In this document: one piece after another, positions 35,380 through 44,896 of the stretch
How the letters are laid out: every line of letters starts with the position of its first letter
How positions within the stretch are numbered: the stretch's first letter is position 1
Origin: JABFRG01 sp046351415
GTDB lineage: Bacteria > Myxococcota_A > Polyangia > Polyangiales > Polyangiaceae
Assembly: GCA_046351415.1 (NCBI GenBank)
Contig: JAXLYO010000004.1
Span: forward strand, 372,001 to 436,000
Reading direction: 5' to 3'
Length of the DNA stretch: 64,000 nucleotides
Notes under the pieces: generated by a model
The model's database searches: none
Told to the model about the DNA's origin: nothing
Seen by the model: only the letters and a program-made list of their open reading frames with translations
Program-made: the position numbers and the translations under genes

Positions 35380-38094
35380 GTGGCGACGGACATCTTCGGC
35401 CTCGAGGGGCAAGTCCTCGATGGGCAATTTCGGGTGGAGAAGGCCATAGGAGAGGGTGGGTTCTCCGTCGTCTATCGTGGCCGTCACATTGGCCTCGATG
35501 AACCCATCGCCATCAAGTGCCTGAAGCTCGCCCCCTCGCTCGGCGCGGCCGTCATCGACTCGTTCGTTCGTCGTTTCAGGGACGAGAGCAAGATTCAGTA
35601 CAAACTCTCCCAGGGCAATCTCTCCATCGTTCGCGCCATCGCTTCGGGCACGAGCATGGCGCCTTCGACGGGCGCGCTCGTTCCGTACATGGTGCTCGAG
35701 TGGCTCGACGGCACGACGCTCGAAGCCGACTTCGAGGCGCGCCACGCTCGCGGTCTCACGGGGCGCTCGCTCGAGGAGATGATGGCGCTACTCGACTCTG
35801 GAGCCGAAGCGGTTGCCTATGCGCACACGCAGGGCGTCATCCATCGTGACCTGAACCCTGGCAACTTCTTCATCGTGAAGCCCCAAGCAGTGCCGCGCGC
35901 GGGGGAAGGACCGATGTCCGGGTCTCCCGACCGCAACAAGCCTCGCCTGAAGATCCTCGACTTCGGCGTGGCGAAGGTCGTGAGTGATCACGCGATGGAG
36001 CTCGGGCCTCGCGCCCAAACGATGGGCTTTATCCGCATTTTCTCGCCCGCGTACGGTGCGCCCGAGCAGTTTCAAGACTCTATCGGCAAGATGGGGCCTT
36101 GGACCGATGTCTACACCTTCGCGATGATCGCGCTCGAAGCACTGTGCGATGCCCAGCCGTACGAAGGAACCAACATTGGCGAATACGCGGCGCACGCCCT
36201 CAACCCGAAAGTGCGTCCGACGCCGAGGACGCTCGGGCTCACCGTATCGGACGAGATCGAACAAGTGTTCGCTCGGGCCCTCGCGCTCAAGCCCGAAGAT
36301 CGATTCAACGATCTCGGTGAGTTCTGGGGGGCGCTGAAGAGCGTCGTGCGGATTTCGCGCGAGAAGATAAGCTTTGCCGCTGCTCGTCAGACGCCTTCGC
36401 TCGCGCTGCCCGCGGGGGACGACGAAGACGACGTGACCGAGGTGAAGAGCGCCGGCGAGCTTCAGACGCTCATCGAGCGTGTGTCGAAGAACTTCGGTCA
36501 TGCAGACCTCAAAGCCACGAGGGTCGCCGACCCGACGGGCCTCGCGGAGGCGCCCGATACCTACCGAGAAGACCTCCCGACCGCGGAAGGCGAGCAAGAT
36601 CAGACCGTCGCGAGAAAACTACCGGAAGCCGACGCGGCCCGTGCCTTCGCAGCAGGCGCCGCGAAGACGCTCGCGTTCTCTTCGCCGTCGCCGTCGTCCG
36701 AAGCGGGTCGAGAAGTGCAGCGACCGATCTCGGACATGCCGAGCGACATCACGCCGATGGCGAAGCCTTCGCCCGCAATCCTTCGGACACTGGCGTTCTC
36801 CGCGCAGCCGCCCGTGTCGGCTCAGCCGCCTGTGTCGGCGCAACCACCGATTGCCGCGCCTCCTTCTTCGAATGAGTTTCCGGCTCCGCCTCCGGTGCTG
36901 CACTCCCAACCAGCACCCGCGGTCTCCAGAGGCGCTCCCGTCGACCCCGCCACTTCGCCGGTGGCTTTTTCGCCGCAAGCGTTTCCGTCGCCGGGTGCGC
37001 CGCCCACCGCGGCAGCCTTTCCGCAGCCGCCGCCCGCTTCTCCAGGGGGTGGGGCGCCGGTGCCTGACAACGCCGCGCACACCATCGCGCTCTCGGGGGC
37101 ACCTTCCGGGGCGCCGCCCGGCGGCACAATCGTGCATCATGCACCTAATGGTCCGGCCATGCCTCGACCTTCGATGAGCGGCGCGGCGTACGCTCCCCCT
37201 TCCGGTGGGCACCCGCAAGCGTCGCCGATGCAGCAGCCGTTCATGCAGGGCCCGCCCATGCACGCCCCTCAACCACCCGCACAACCGATGCAAGGTCGGC
37301 CTTCGGGCTACGGGGCAGCGTCCGCTGCCGCGGGGTACGCCATGCCGCAACAGCCTCCTGCACAGGCGCCGGCTGGCTACTCGCCACAAGCGGCCCCGAC
37401 GTTTCCGATCTCGCACGCAGAAGCAGCACCCGCTCCCGAACGGAAAGGCCGGGGGCTCGTGATCGCGGCGGTCGCAGCCATCGTCCTCCTCCTCGCTGGT
37501 GCGGGTGGGCTCGTGCTGTTCTTGAAGCGCGGTGACAAGCACGCAAAGCCCGGCGGTCCCGCTGCAACGGCGACCGCTTCGGCCACGCCTTCGGTTCCCG
37601 TGAGCGTCGCCGTGCCGAGCGGCGATCCGACCCCGACGGCAACTCCCGGACCCACTGCAAGCGCCCCCGACATCACGCCGCCCGTTGCTTTGCCGGACCC
37701 GACGCCGAGTGCGACCGCGCCAACGCCTTCCGCTGCGCCGACCGTGACGGCTGCCCCGAAGGGAAGTGGTCCTTCTCCGACCCCCGTTGCGCCCGCGCCG
37801 AGTGCGCCCGCCACTGCAGAGTCGTCGAAGTTCGACAGCAAGGCAGCCAACGCAGCGGCGAACAAATGGGGCGTCATGGCTGCCTCGTGCAAAGAAAAGG
37901 ACGGTCTTGGTGGACCCGGCACCGCGAGCATGACCTTTGCCCCGAGTGGCGACGTGACGTCGGTGACCATCGATCCGCCCTATGCGGGCACGACGGAAGG
38001 CGCATGCGTCCAGCGCTTGCTCGTTCGCTCGAAAATGAGCCCTTACGAGGGCGACCCGGGCACCATTCGGTATCGCTTCAGCCTTCCGAAGTGA
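35380..38094 (+). CDS. Membrane-anchored Ser/Thr protein kinase with AgmX-like C-terminus
   Basis: The 904-residue protein starts with a Hanks-type kinase domain (about 15-320): Gly-rich loop GEGGFSVVYRG at 24-34, Lys46 (AIK), HRDLNPGN at 155-162, and DFGVAK near 195. The Asn in HRDLNPGN is unusual compared with the common HRDLKP. A Pro/Ala-rich disordered region of about 350 residues follows, then one transmembrane helix (about 693-715, VIAAVAAIVLLLAGAGGLVL), another Pro/Thr linker, and a periplasmic C-terminal module with two conserved Cys (ASCKEK, GACVQR) like AgmX/PglI. GTG start at 35380. It is 17 bases ahead of hemL. Confidence 0.88.
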   Translation: MATDIFGLEGQVLDGQFRVEKAIGEGGFSVVYRGRHIGLDEPIAIKCLKLAPSLGAAVIDSFVRRFRDESKIQYKLSQGNLSIVRAIASGTSMAPSTGALVPYMVLEWLDGTTLEADFEARHARGLTGRSLEEMMALLDSGAEAVAYAHTQGVIHRDLNPGNFFIVKPQAVPRAGEGPMSGSPDRNKPRLKILDFGVAKVVSDHAMELGPRAQTMGFIRIFSPAYGAPEQFQDSIGKMGPWTDVYTFAMIALEALCDAQPYEGTNIGEYAAHALNPKVRPTPRTLGLTVSDEIEQVFARALALKPEDRFNDLGEFWGALKSVVRISREKISFAAARQTPSLALPAGDDEDDVTEVKSAGELQTLIERVSKNFGHADLKATRVADPTGLAEAPDTYREDLPTAEGEQDQTVARKLPEADAARAFAAGAAKTLAFSSPSPSSEAGREVQRPISDMPSDITPMAKPSPAILRTLAFSAQPPVSAQPPVSAQPPIAAPPSSNEFPAPPPVLHSQPAPAVSRGAPVDPATSPVAFSPQAFPSPGAPPTAAAFPQPPPASPGGGAPVPDNAAHTIALSGAPSGAPPGGTIVHHAPNGPAMPRPSMSGAAYAPPSGGHPQASPMQQPFMQGPPMHAPQPPAQPMQGRPSGYGAASAAAGYAMPQQPPAQAPAGYSPQAAPTFPISHAEAAPAPERKGRGLVIAAVAAIVLLLAGAGGLVLFLKRGDKHAKPGGPAATATASATPSVPVSVAVPSGDPTPTATPGPTASAPDITPPVALPDPTPSATAPTPSAAPTVTAAPKGSGPSPTPVAPAPSAPATAESSKFDSKAANAAANKWGVMAASCKEKDGLGGPGTASMTFAPSGDVTSVTIDPPYAGTTEGACVQRLLVRSKMSPYEGDPGTIRYRFSLPK

Positions 38095-38111
38095 TGCGGT
38101 AGGTTGCGGTC

Positions 38112-39401
38112 ATGTCCGACGCACGTTCCCGTGAACTCTTTGCTCGCGCGCAATCCGTCATTCCCGGCGGGGTCAATAGCCCGGTACGCGCATTCCGCAG
38201 TGTCGGTGGGGAGCCCGTCTTCGTCTCACGCGCGGAAGGCGCATATCTGTACGGCGCAGACGATGTAAAATACACGGACTACGTAGGCTCGTGGGGCCCC
38301 ATGATTCTCGGTCACGCTCACCCGGTCGTGCTCGGGAAGCTTCGTGACGCGCTCGGCCGCGGGACGAGCTACGGCGCTCCCACGGAACTGGAAGTAACGT
38401 TTGCCGAGAAAGTGTGCTCGCTCTATCCGTCGATCGAGATGATGCGCGCGGTCTCCAGTGGGACCGAAGCGACGATGGCGGCCCTTCGGGTCGCGCGCGG
38501 ATTCACGGGGCGCGACCTCATCGTGAAGTTCGAAGGGTGCTACCACGGCCACGCAGACTTCTTGCTCGTGAAGGCTGGCTCTGGCGCCATGACACTCGGT
38601 GTTCCCGATTCGGCAGGTGTTCCGTCGGCCTCCGCCGCGAGCACCCTCACGATTCCGTACAACGACGTGCCCGCCCTCTCCGCGTTGTTTCTCGCGCATG
38701 GCGCACGCATCGCCGCGGTGATCGTCGAGCCCGTGGTCGGGAACATGGGATGCGTTCCGCCGGACGCAGGGTTTCTCGGGGCCATCATCGAACTCTGCGC
38801 AAAATACGGGGCCATCTCCATCTTCGACGAGGTGATGACCGGTTGTCGTGTCGCTCGCGGGGGCGCGCAAGAAAGGTACGGCCTATCGCCGGACATGACG
38901 TGTCTTGGCAAGATCGTCGGCGGAGGACTGCCCCTCGCAGCGTACGGCGGTAGGCGCGACATCATGAGTCGCGTCGCTCCTTTGGGCCCCGTCTACCAAG
39001 CAGGAACGTTGAGTGGCAATCCCATCGCCGTGACAGCAGGTCTCGCGACGCTCGACCTGCTCGATGGTGCAATCTACACGCATCTCGAGGAGCTAGGCGC
39101 GCGCCTCGAAGCAGGCATCGTCAATGCCCTGACCCTCACGAAGACCGTGGGCTGCGTGCAGCGCGTCGGGTCCATGCTGACGCTGTTCTTCGCCGAAGGA
39201 CCGATTCGTTCTTTCGGTGATGCGATGCGCGCCGACACGAAGCGCTTCGGGCGTTTCCACGGAAAACTGCTCGAAAGAGGCGTCTACTGGCCGCCGTCGC
39301 AGTTCGAAGCCGCGTTCATCAGTGCTGCGCACACGAGCGCGGATATCGATCACACCATCGAAGCGATGAAAGAAGCGCTCACAGCCTCGCTCGAAAGCTG
39401 A
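38112..39401 (+). CDS. hemL: Glutamate-1-semialdehyde 2,1-aminomutase
   Basis: The 429-residue PLP enzyme makes 5-aminolevulinate for haem in the C5 pathway. The PLP lysine is Lys267 in CLGKIVGGGLP; other family blocks are IPGGVNSPVRAF, FDEVMTG and YQAGTLSGNP. The Phe that usually follows FDEVMTG is Cys here (TGCRVA), a minor difference. It begins 17 bases after the kinase gene, so the two are probably co-transcribed, although they share no obvious pathway. Confidence 0.93.
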   Translation: MSDARSRELFARAQSVIPGGVNSPVRAFRSVGGEPVFVSRAEGAYLYGADDVKYTDYVGSWGPMILGHAHPVVLGKLRDALGRGTSYGAPTELEVTFAEKVCSLYPSIEMMRAVSSGTEATMAALRVARGFTGRDLIVKFEGCYHGHADFLLVKAGSGAMTLGVPDSAGVPSASAASTLTIPYNDVPALSALFLAHGARIAAVIVEPVVGNMGCVPPDAGFLGAIIELCAKYGAISIFDEVMTGCRVARGGAQERYGLSPDMTCLGKIVGGGLPLAAYGGRRDIMSRVAPLGPVYQAGTLSGNPIAVTAGLATLDLLDGAIYTHLEELGARLEAGIVNALTLTKTVGCVQRVGSMLTLFFAEGPIRSFGDAMRADTKRFGRFHGKLLERGVYWPPSQFEAAFISAAHTSADIDHTIEAMKEALTASLES

Positions 39402-39411
39402 CATACGCGAA

Positions 39412-39437
39412 GCGGCGTGGCCCGAGGACCACGCCGC
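39412..39437 (+). terminator. Strong hairpin after hemL
   Basis: GCGGCGTGG (39412-39420) and CCACGCCGC (39429-39437) form a perfect nine-base stem with an eight-base loop, 11 bases after the hemL stop. There is no T-run, so it is probably a bidirectional or Rho-assisted stop between hemL and the decayed gene on the other strand. Confidence 0.55.
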
Positions 39438-39461
39438 CGCATTGTTCCCGAGAAGGCGCGT

Positions 39462-39910
39462 CTATTGCGCGCGCTTGTACAGGAACGCTTCCGTGGCGCC
39501 GCTCGCGTACCGAATATTGCCGCGCCACGTGCCCGTCGCGGAGTCGTTCTCGGTAACCTCGAAGGTCGCGTCGCTCTTCTTCGCCGTTCCGATGGTCCAG
39601 TTGAAATCGACGGCCGTCCTCGATCTCGCCCGTGCGAGCGTCGATTTGGAAACCGACCTTGCTCTTGTCGTTCGCGTCAGCGGCGTACGTCATATTGAAC
39701 TCGACGCTCCACTCGCTTGCACCGACGAGCTTCGGGTCGCGCTACGCAAGCAGCGTGGCCTTGTAGCGATAGCATTCGGAGGTACCTGGCACCGCGCTCG
39801 TATTGCCGAAGTTTTGTCGCTCACCGACCCGCTCGCGCCCTGCTTGGGGAGGACGTCGTCACTGGCCGTGTCACCCTCGGAATCGGAAGCGCCGCGACGC
39901 GGAGGGCCCC
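39462..39910 (-). pseudogene. Decayed gene remnant downstream of ppdK
   Basis: On the minus strand a good protein tail ends in AFLYKRAQ at 39462, but its upstream parts lie in three different frames. Reading from the 5' side: GASDSEGDTASDDV, then after a shift NFGNTSAVPGTSECYRYKAT with an in-frame TAG, then DPKLVGASEWSVEFN and KVGFQIDARTG, then after another shift DFNWTIGTAKKSDATFEV. Each piece has clean coding character and the pieces are consecutive, so this is one decayed, probably exported, beta-rich protein with at least three lesions. Its 5' end is absent: it would lie within or beyond the ppdK tail. The family is not recognised. Confidence 0.55.
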
Positions 39911-39932
39911 CTGAGTGGCAGGGCTTCTTCGG

Positions 39933-42659
39933 TCAGGCCTTTTGCGCTGCCTTGAGTTTCGCTTGAGCAGCCGCGAGCCGGGCGATGGGGACGCGGAAGG
40001 GGCTGCAGCTCACGTAGGCGAGGCCCGCCTTCTGGAAGAAGTGGATGCTCTCGGGGTCGCCGCCGTGTTCGCCGCAGATGCCGAGCTTGAGGTCCGCGCG
40101 GCTCGCCTTGCCGCGCGTTACGGCGAATTCCACGAGCTCTCCCACGCCCGCCACATCGATCGATACGAAGGGGTCTCGCGTCAGAATCTTCGTGTCGACA
40201 TAGGCGGGGAGGAACTTCCCTGCGTCGTCGCGCGAGAGACCGAGCGTCGCTTGGGTGAGGTCGTTGGTGCCGAACGAGAAAAATTCCGCGACCTCGGCGA
40301 GCTCACCGGCACGAAGCGCAGCCCTCGGTAGTTCGATCATCGTCCCGAACATGAAGGGAACGCGCTTGCCGCTCCCGAACACCTCTCCGGCGATGCTCTC
40401 GACGATCTCCTTCATGCGCACGAGCTCTTCTCGGGTGATTGCGAGTGGGATCATGATCTCGGGGAAAACGGCGATGCCTGCCGCCGATGCGTCTCGAGCC
40501 GCCTCGAGGATTGCTCGAACCTGCATCGCGTAGATCTCGGGATACGTGATGGCCAAGCGGCAACCGCGGTGCCCTAGCATGGGATTGAACTCATGAAGCT
40601 CGGCGACCCGTAGCTCGAGGCGTCGCGCCGGCACGTTCATGATCTTCGCGAGTTCTTCGATCTGCGCCGCTTCCGTCGGCAGGAACTCGTGGAGCGGAGG
40701 GTCGAGCAAGCGAATCGTGACGGGCAATCCGTCCATCTCCTTGAAGATGCCCACGAAGTCGGACCGCTGCTCCGGGAGGAGCTTTGCGAGCGCACGCTCT
40801 CGCTCGGTGCGCGTTTCAGCCAAGATCATCTCGCGAACGGCCCTTATGCGCGCATCGTCGAAGAACATGTGCTCGGTGCGACAGAGGCCGATGCCCTCTG
40901 CACCGAAAGCGCGCGCCGTCTTTGCGTCGAGCGGGGTGTCGGCGTTGGCACGAACTTTCATCGAACGTGCTGCGTCGGCCCACGTCATGAGGTCACCGAA
41001 CTCTCCGCCGAGCGAAGCAGGAATCGTATCGACCGCACCGAGGTACACGTTGCCGGTTGCACCATCGAGCGTGATGATGTCGCCTTTCTTGAGGACCACC
41101 GGTTCTTTCCGCTCGCCGCTCTCACGCGATGGGTCGTGTACGTTCACGGTCATCTGTTCGAGTTCGTAGCTGATGGCGATCGCGCTCGTGCCGGCGACAC
41201 AGGCCTTGCCCATGCCCCGCGCCACGACGGCGGCGTGGCTCGTCATGCCGCCACGTGCCGTCAAGATGCCGCGCGCGGCTTGCATGCCATGAATGTCCTC
41301 TGGAGAGGTCTCCATGCGCACCAGGATGACCGGCTTTCCTTGGCTCCCGAGTCGTTCTGCTTCGTCGGCCGTGAACACGATGTGCCCCTGCGTGGCACCC
41401 GGGCTGGCTGGGAGGCCCCGTGCGAGGAGCGTCTTTTCGGCCTTCGGGTCGAGCATGGGGTGAAGAAGCTGATCGAGCGACGTGGGGTCGACGCGCAGGA
41501 CGGCCTCCGTTTCAGTGATGAGCTTTTCGCGCACCATCTCAACTGCCGTGCGTACCGCAGCGCGACCCGTTCGCTTCGCAGCGCGACACTGGAGCATGTA
41601 CAAGCGCCCCTCCTCGATGGTGAATTCGAGGTCTTGCATGTCACGGAAATGGAGCTCGAGCTTCGATGCGATCGTCGTGAGCGCTTTGAACGCCTCCGGC
41701 ATCGCGTTCGCGAGAGAATCGCCTTCGCCTTCGAGGTGGAGCGGAGTTCGAATGCCCGCGACGACGTCCTCGCCCTGCGCATTGGGAAGCCACTCACCGT
41801 AGAGCTTGCGTTCGCCCGTCGACGGGTCGCGCGTGAACGTGACACCCGTGGCGGAAGTCGAACCGAGATTGCCGAAGACCATCGACTGTATGTTGCACGC
41901 AGTTCCCCACTCGTCGGGAATGCGATTCATCTTTCGGTACACGATGGCGCGGTGATTGTTCCACGAACGGAAGACGGCCGAGATGGCTCCGCGCAGCTGC
42001 TCCCACGGATCGTCGGGGAATGCCTTGCCGGTTTCCTTGGCGACGATCGCCTTGCCCTCTTTGACGAGTTTCCGGAGTTCTTCCTCGGGGATCTCCGAGT
42101 CGGGGACTTTGCGCTTCAGCTCTTCGGCGTTGAGCCTCGACACGTCGATACTGCGCGCCGCTGCTACGCGTGCGCGGGCTTCGTCGAGCTGCTTTTCGAA
42201 CGGCGCTCGGTGTACGCCGAGTGCAACGTCCGCGTACATCGTGACGAAGCGGCGATAGGCATCGTACGCAAAGCGGGCGTTGCCTGTGGCCTTTGCGAGT
42301 GCTTCGGCCGTATCGTCGTTCAGGCCCAGGTTCAAGATGGTGTCCATCATGCCGGGCATCGAAGCGCGCGCGCCCGAGCGCACGCTGACGAGGAGCGGAC
42401 GCTCTTTTCCGCCGAACACGCGATTCGTAGAGGACTCGATTCGCGCCAGCGATGCACGCACAGCGGCCTCGACGTCAGAAGGGAGCTTCTGCTCTCGCGC
42501 GAACGCGGCGCACACGGTGGTCGCGATGGTGAATCCAGGGGGAACCGGAAGGCCGAGTGCCGTCATCTCGGCGAGGCCCGCGCCTTTTCCGCCGAGCAGG
42601 TCCTTCCGTTTCGGATCTCCCTCTGCCTTACCGTCTCCGAAGAAGAACACGTCACTCAT
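39933..42659 (-). CDS. ppdK: Pyruvate, phosphate dikinase
   Basis: The 908-residue enzyme interconverts pyruvate, ATP and phosphate with phosphoenolpyruvate, AMP and diphosphate. Visible blocks are the N-terminal nucleotide-grasp domain (LGGKGAGLAEM, RSGARASMPGMMDT), the swivelling phosphohistidine domain with GGMTSHAAVVARGMG, whose His carries the phosphate, and the C-terminal TIM barrel with LGICGEHGGDP holding the catalytic Cys. The length is typical of bacterial enzymes. It lies 26 bases after the glyS stop on the same strand, as in several Deltaproteobacteria. Confidence 0.94.
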   Translation of the reverse strand: MSDVFFFGDGKAEGDPKRKDLLGGKGAGLAEMTALGLPVPPGFTIATTVCAAFAREQKLPSDVEAAVRASLARIESSTNRVFGGKERPLLVSVRSGARASMPGMMDTILNLGLNDDTAEALAKATGNARFAYDAYRRFVTMYADVALGVHRAPFEKQLDEARARVAAARSIDVSRLNAEELKRKVPDSEIPEEELRKLVKEGKAIVAKETGKAFPDDPWEQLRGAISAVFRSWNNHRAIVYRKMNRIPDEWGTACNIQSMVFGNLGSTSATGVTFTRDPSTGERKLYGEWLPNAQGEDVVAGIRTPLHLEGEGDSLANAMPEAFKALTTIASKLELHFRDMQDLEFTIEEGRLYMLQCRAAKRTGRAAVRTAVEMVREKLITETEAVLRVDPTSLDQLLHPMLDPKAEKTLLARGLPASPGATQGHIVFTADEAERLGSQGKPVILVRMETSPEDIHGMQAARGILTARGGMTSHAAVVARGMGKACVAGTSAIAISYELEQMTVNVHDPSRESGERKEPVVLKKGDIITLDGATGNVYLGAVDTIPASLGGEFGDLMTWADAARSMKVRANADTPLDAKTARAFGAEGIGLCRTEHMFFDDARIRAVREMILAETRTERERALAKLLPEQRSDFVGIFKEMDGLPVTIRLLDPPLHEFLPTEAAQIEELAKIMNVPARRLELRVAELHEFNPMLGHRGCRLAITYPEIYAMQVRAILEAARDASAAGIAVFPEIMIPLAITREELVRMKEIVESIAGEVFGSGKRVPFMFGTMIELPRAALRAGELAEVAEFFSFGTNDLTQATLGLSRDDAGKFLPAYVDTKILTRDPFVSIDVAGVGELVEFAVTRGKASRADLKLGICGEHGGDPESIHFFQKAGLAYVSCSPFRVPIARLAAAQAKLKAAQKA

Positions 42660-42684
42660 GTGGTTTTCCTTGCTCTTGGTCGTG

Positions 42685-44805
42685 TCAGCCGAGTTTCGTG
42701 AAGTCGCCGAGCTTCAGCATGCAGAATGCACCGAACGCGAGCGTCTCCAGACGAGCGGGCGTATGGGGGTCGGCGGGGTCATTGACGAGCGTCTTTTCGA
42801 AGATGGCCTCGAGGTCTTGAGCGAGCAGCGCCGCGCCGCGTAGGGCATTTTCGACGCCTTCGGGTGAGTCGAGGTCCGAGGTGGCCTTCTCGATGGTGGA
42901 TGCGAGCTCCAAGATGCGAACGTCTTCCGGCTTCGCCGGGTTGAGGCTCTTCGCGATGGCGGGAGCTTTGACGTCCTTGCTGATGCCCGAAAGGCGCTTC
43001 GCGACGCCCCGGGCCTGAGCGAGCCAAGGCTCGTTTCGCGTATGCGCAGCGTGAATGGCAGCTGCTTTGACGAACGCGCGCCCTGGAAGAGAGACGAGAC
43101 TCCCGCTTTCGCCCGTTCCGCCCATGACACAGTCGGCAACGGCGGTCGAGGTGCGTGCTGCGAGGAGGCCTCGCAAGCGTTCGGCGGCGAACCCGAGGAC
43201 CTTCGCGCAGGTCTGTTCGAGGTCGAGGTCGAGCTTCCGGCCTTGCTTCGCCAAGATCTCGTAGGCCTGACGGACGAAGTCTTCGAGGCTCGAGTGGCGG
43301 TACATGCCGCTCGGCGCTTCGGCCAGGATGCGCAGGGCTGCGATGCAGTTGCGACGAAGCGCATAGGGGTCGGCCGAACCCGTGGGTTCGAGTCCGACCG
43401 CAAAACACCCGACGAGCGTGTCGATGCGATCGGCGAGTGCGACGACGCACGAGAGTCCGCCGCTCGGCACCGCGCCGTCTGCACCAAGGGGGTGGTAGTG
43501 TTCTTCGATGGCTTCCGCGACATTCTCGTGTTCGCCAGCATGCAGCGCGTAGGCGCGCCCCATCTGTCCTTGCAGTTCGGGGAACTCGCCGACCATGAGC
43601 GAGACGAGATCGAACTTGCACAGGTGCGCGGCTCGCATCGCATGCGCGACCTCGAGCGTGCCGTCCGCATTTCGAACCATGTAAGATGCAAGTTCTTCGA
43701 GCCGGGCGACCTTGTCGCGCACGGTCCCAAGACGATTGTGGAACACGATGGATTGCAGCTTGTCGACGCGGGTCTCGAGAGCGACCTTCTTGTCTTCCTC
43801 GTAGAAGAACATGGCGTCGGAGAGCCTTGCAGTCATCACGCGGTTCATGCCCTTCGCGATGCGTTCGGGGTCGTTGGCCGTGTTGACCACCGCGACGTAC
43901 GCAGGCACGAGTCCTCTATTTCCTTCGACACAGAAGTATCGCTGATGACCGCGCGCGACGGCTTTGATGACCTCCGCGGGTAGTGCGAGGAACTTTTCGG
44001 CGTAGTGCCCAGTCACGACGAGCGGTTCTTCGACGAGCGAGGCGTTCTCGGTCACCAGGATCTCTGCGTGGTCGAAGGTGCCGCCAGCGACCTTCGCTGC
44101 GTCCGCTACGCGGCTCATCATGAGGGCTTCGCGCTCCGTGCGGCTTGCCACGACGTGACGATCGCGAAGCGCCTTCTCGTAGTCCCCAGCGCGGGCGAGC
44201 GCGAACGTCTCGGGCGAAAGGAAACGATGCCCCCTCGTCTCTCGACCGGAGGCGATGCCAGCATACGTGAGCGGCAGGACCTCCTCGTCGAGCAGTGCGA
44301 CGATCCACTGGATGGGACGCCCGAAGGCGACGTCGGAAGTGCCCCAGCGCATCGACTTGCGGAATGGAATGGCAGCCGAGATTTCGAGCAGTGCGGCGCC
44401 GAGGATGGCGCGAGCCTCCAGTCCCTTCTCGCGTTGACGGCCGACGACGTATCGGCCGGCCTTCTGCTTGCCGCTCGCCGCCTTCTCGACCACGACGAGC
44501 TCCGACACTTGGACACCGAGCTTGTTTGCGAAGGCTTCCGCCGCTTTCGTCGGCACGCCGTCGCGGAACGCAGCCGTTTCCGGCGGCCCCAGGACCTCTT
44601 CGTCGATGTCGCTCTGTTTGTCGGAAAGTCCCTCGACGAGAAACGCGAGGCGTCGGGGCGTACCGTAGACGTGGACATTCTCGTGCGAAAGTCGGCGCGC
44701 GGTCAGCTTGCCGGAGACGAGGCTCGGGAGCGCCGCGAGTGCGGCATCCACGAAGGAGGAGGGGAGTTCTTCGACACCGAGTTCGAATAGGAGCGAATGG
44801 GACAT
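42685..44805 (-). CDS. glyS: Glycyl-tRNA synthetase beta subunit
   Basis: The product matches the tetrameric-type beta chain: it begins SLLFELGVEELPSSFV, has the RRLAFLVEGL block and FLALPAEVIKAV region, and ends in a helical DALR-type anticodon-binding domain. The start at 44805 gives 706 residues. It works only as a heterotetramer with GlyQ (alpha), which is not next to it; the genes upstream face the other way. The partner must therefore be elsewhere in the genome, or is encoded separately. Its 5' end faces the sigma-54 activator gene across a gap with no clear promoter. Confidence 0.92.
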   Translation of the reverse strand: MSHSLLFELGVEELPSSFVDAALAALPSLVSGKLTARRLSHENVHVYGTPRRLAFLVEGLSDKQSDIDEEVLGPPETAAFRDGVPTKAAEAFANKLGVQVSELVVVEKAASGKQKAGRYVVGRQREKGLEARAILGAALLEISAAIPFRKSMRWGTSDVAFGRPIQWIVALLDEEVLPLTYAGIASGRETRGHRFLSPETFALARAGDYEKALRDRHVVASRTEREALMMSRVADAAKVAGGTFDHAEILVTENASLVEEPLVVTGHYAEKFLALPAEVIKAVARGHQRYFCVEGNRGLVPAYVAVVNTANDPERIAKGMNRVMTARLSDAMFFYEEDKKVALETRVDKLQSIVFHNRLGTVRDKVARLEELASYMVRNADGTLEVAHAMRAAHLCKFDLVSLMVGEFPELQGQMGRAYALHAGEHENVAEAIEEHYHPLGADGAVPSGGLSCVVALADRIDTLVGCFAVGLEPTGSADPYALRRNCIAALRILAEAPSGMYRHSSLEDFVRQAYEILAKQGRKLDLDLEQTCAKVLGFAAERLRGLLAARTSTAVADCVMGGTGESGSLVSLPGRAFVKAAAIHAAHTRNEPWLAQARGVAKRLSGISKDVKAPAIAKSLNPAKPEDVRILELASTIEKATSDLDSPEGVENALRGAALLAQDLEAIFEKTLVNDPADPHTPARLETLAFGAFCMLKLGDFTKLG

Positions 44806-44896
44806 CGGACGGGCCCGAACCCTAGCATCCGGAGCCTCGCCGGCGGAGGACAAACTATTCGTTGCGCGACTGGGCGAACGCTCTCACCTTCCGGTC

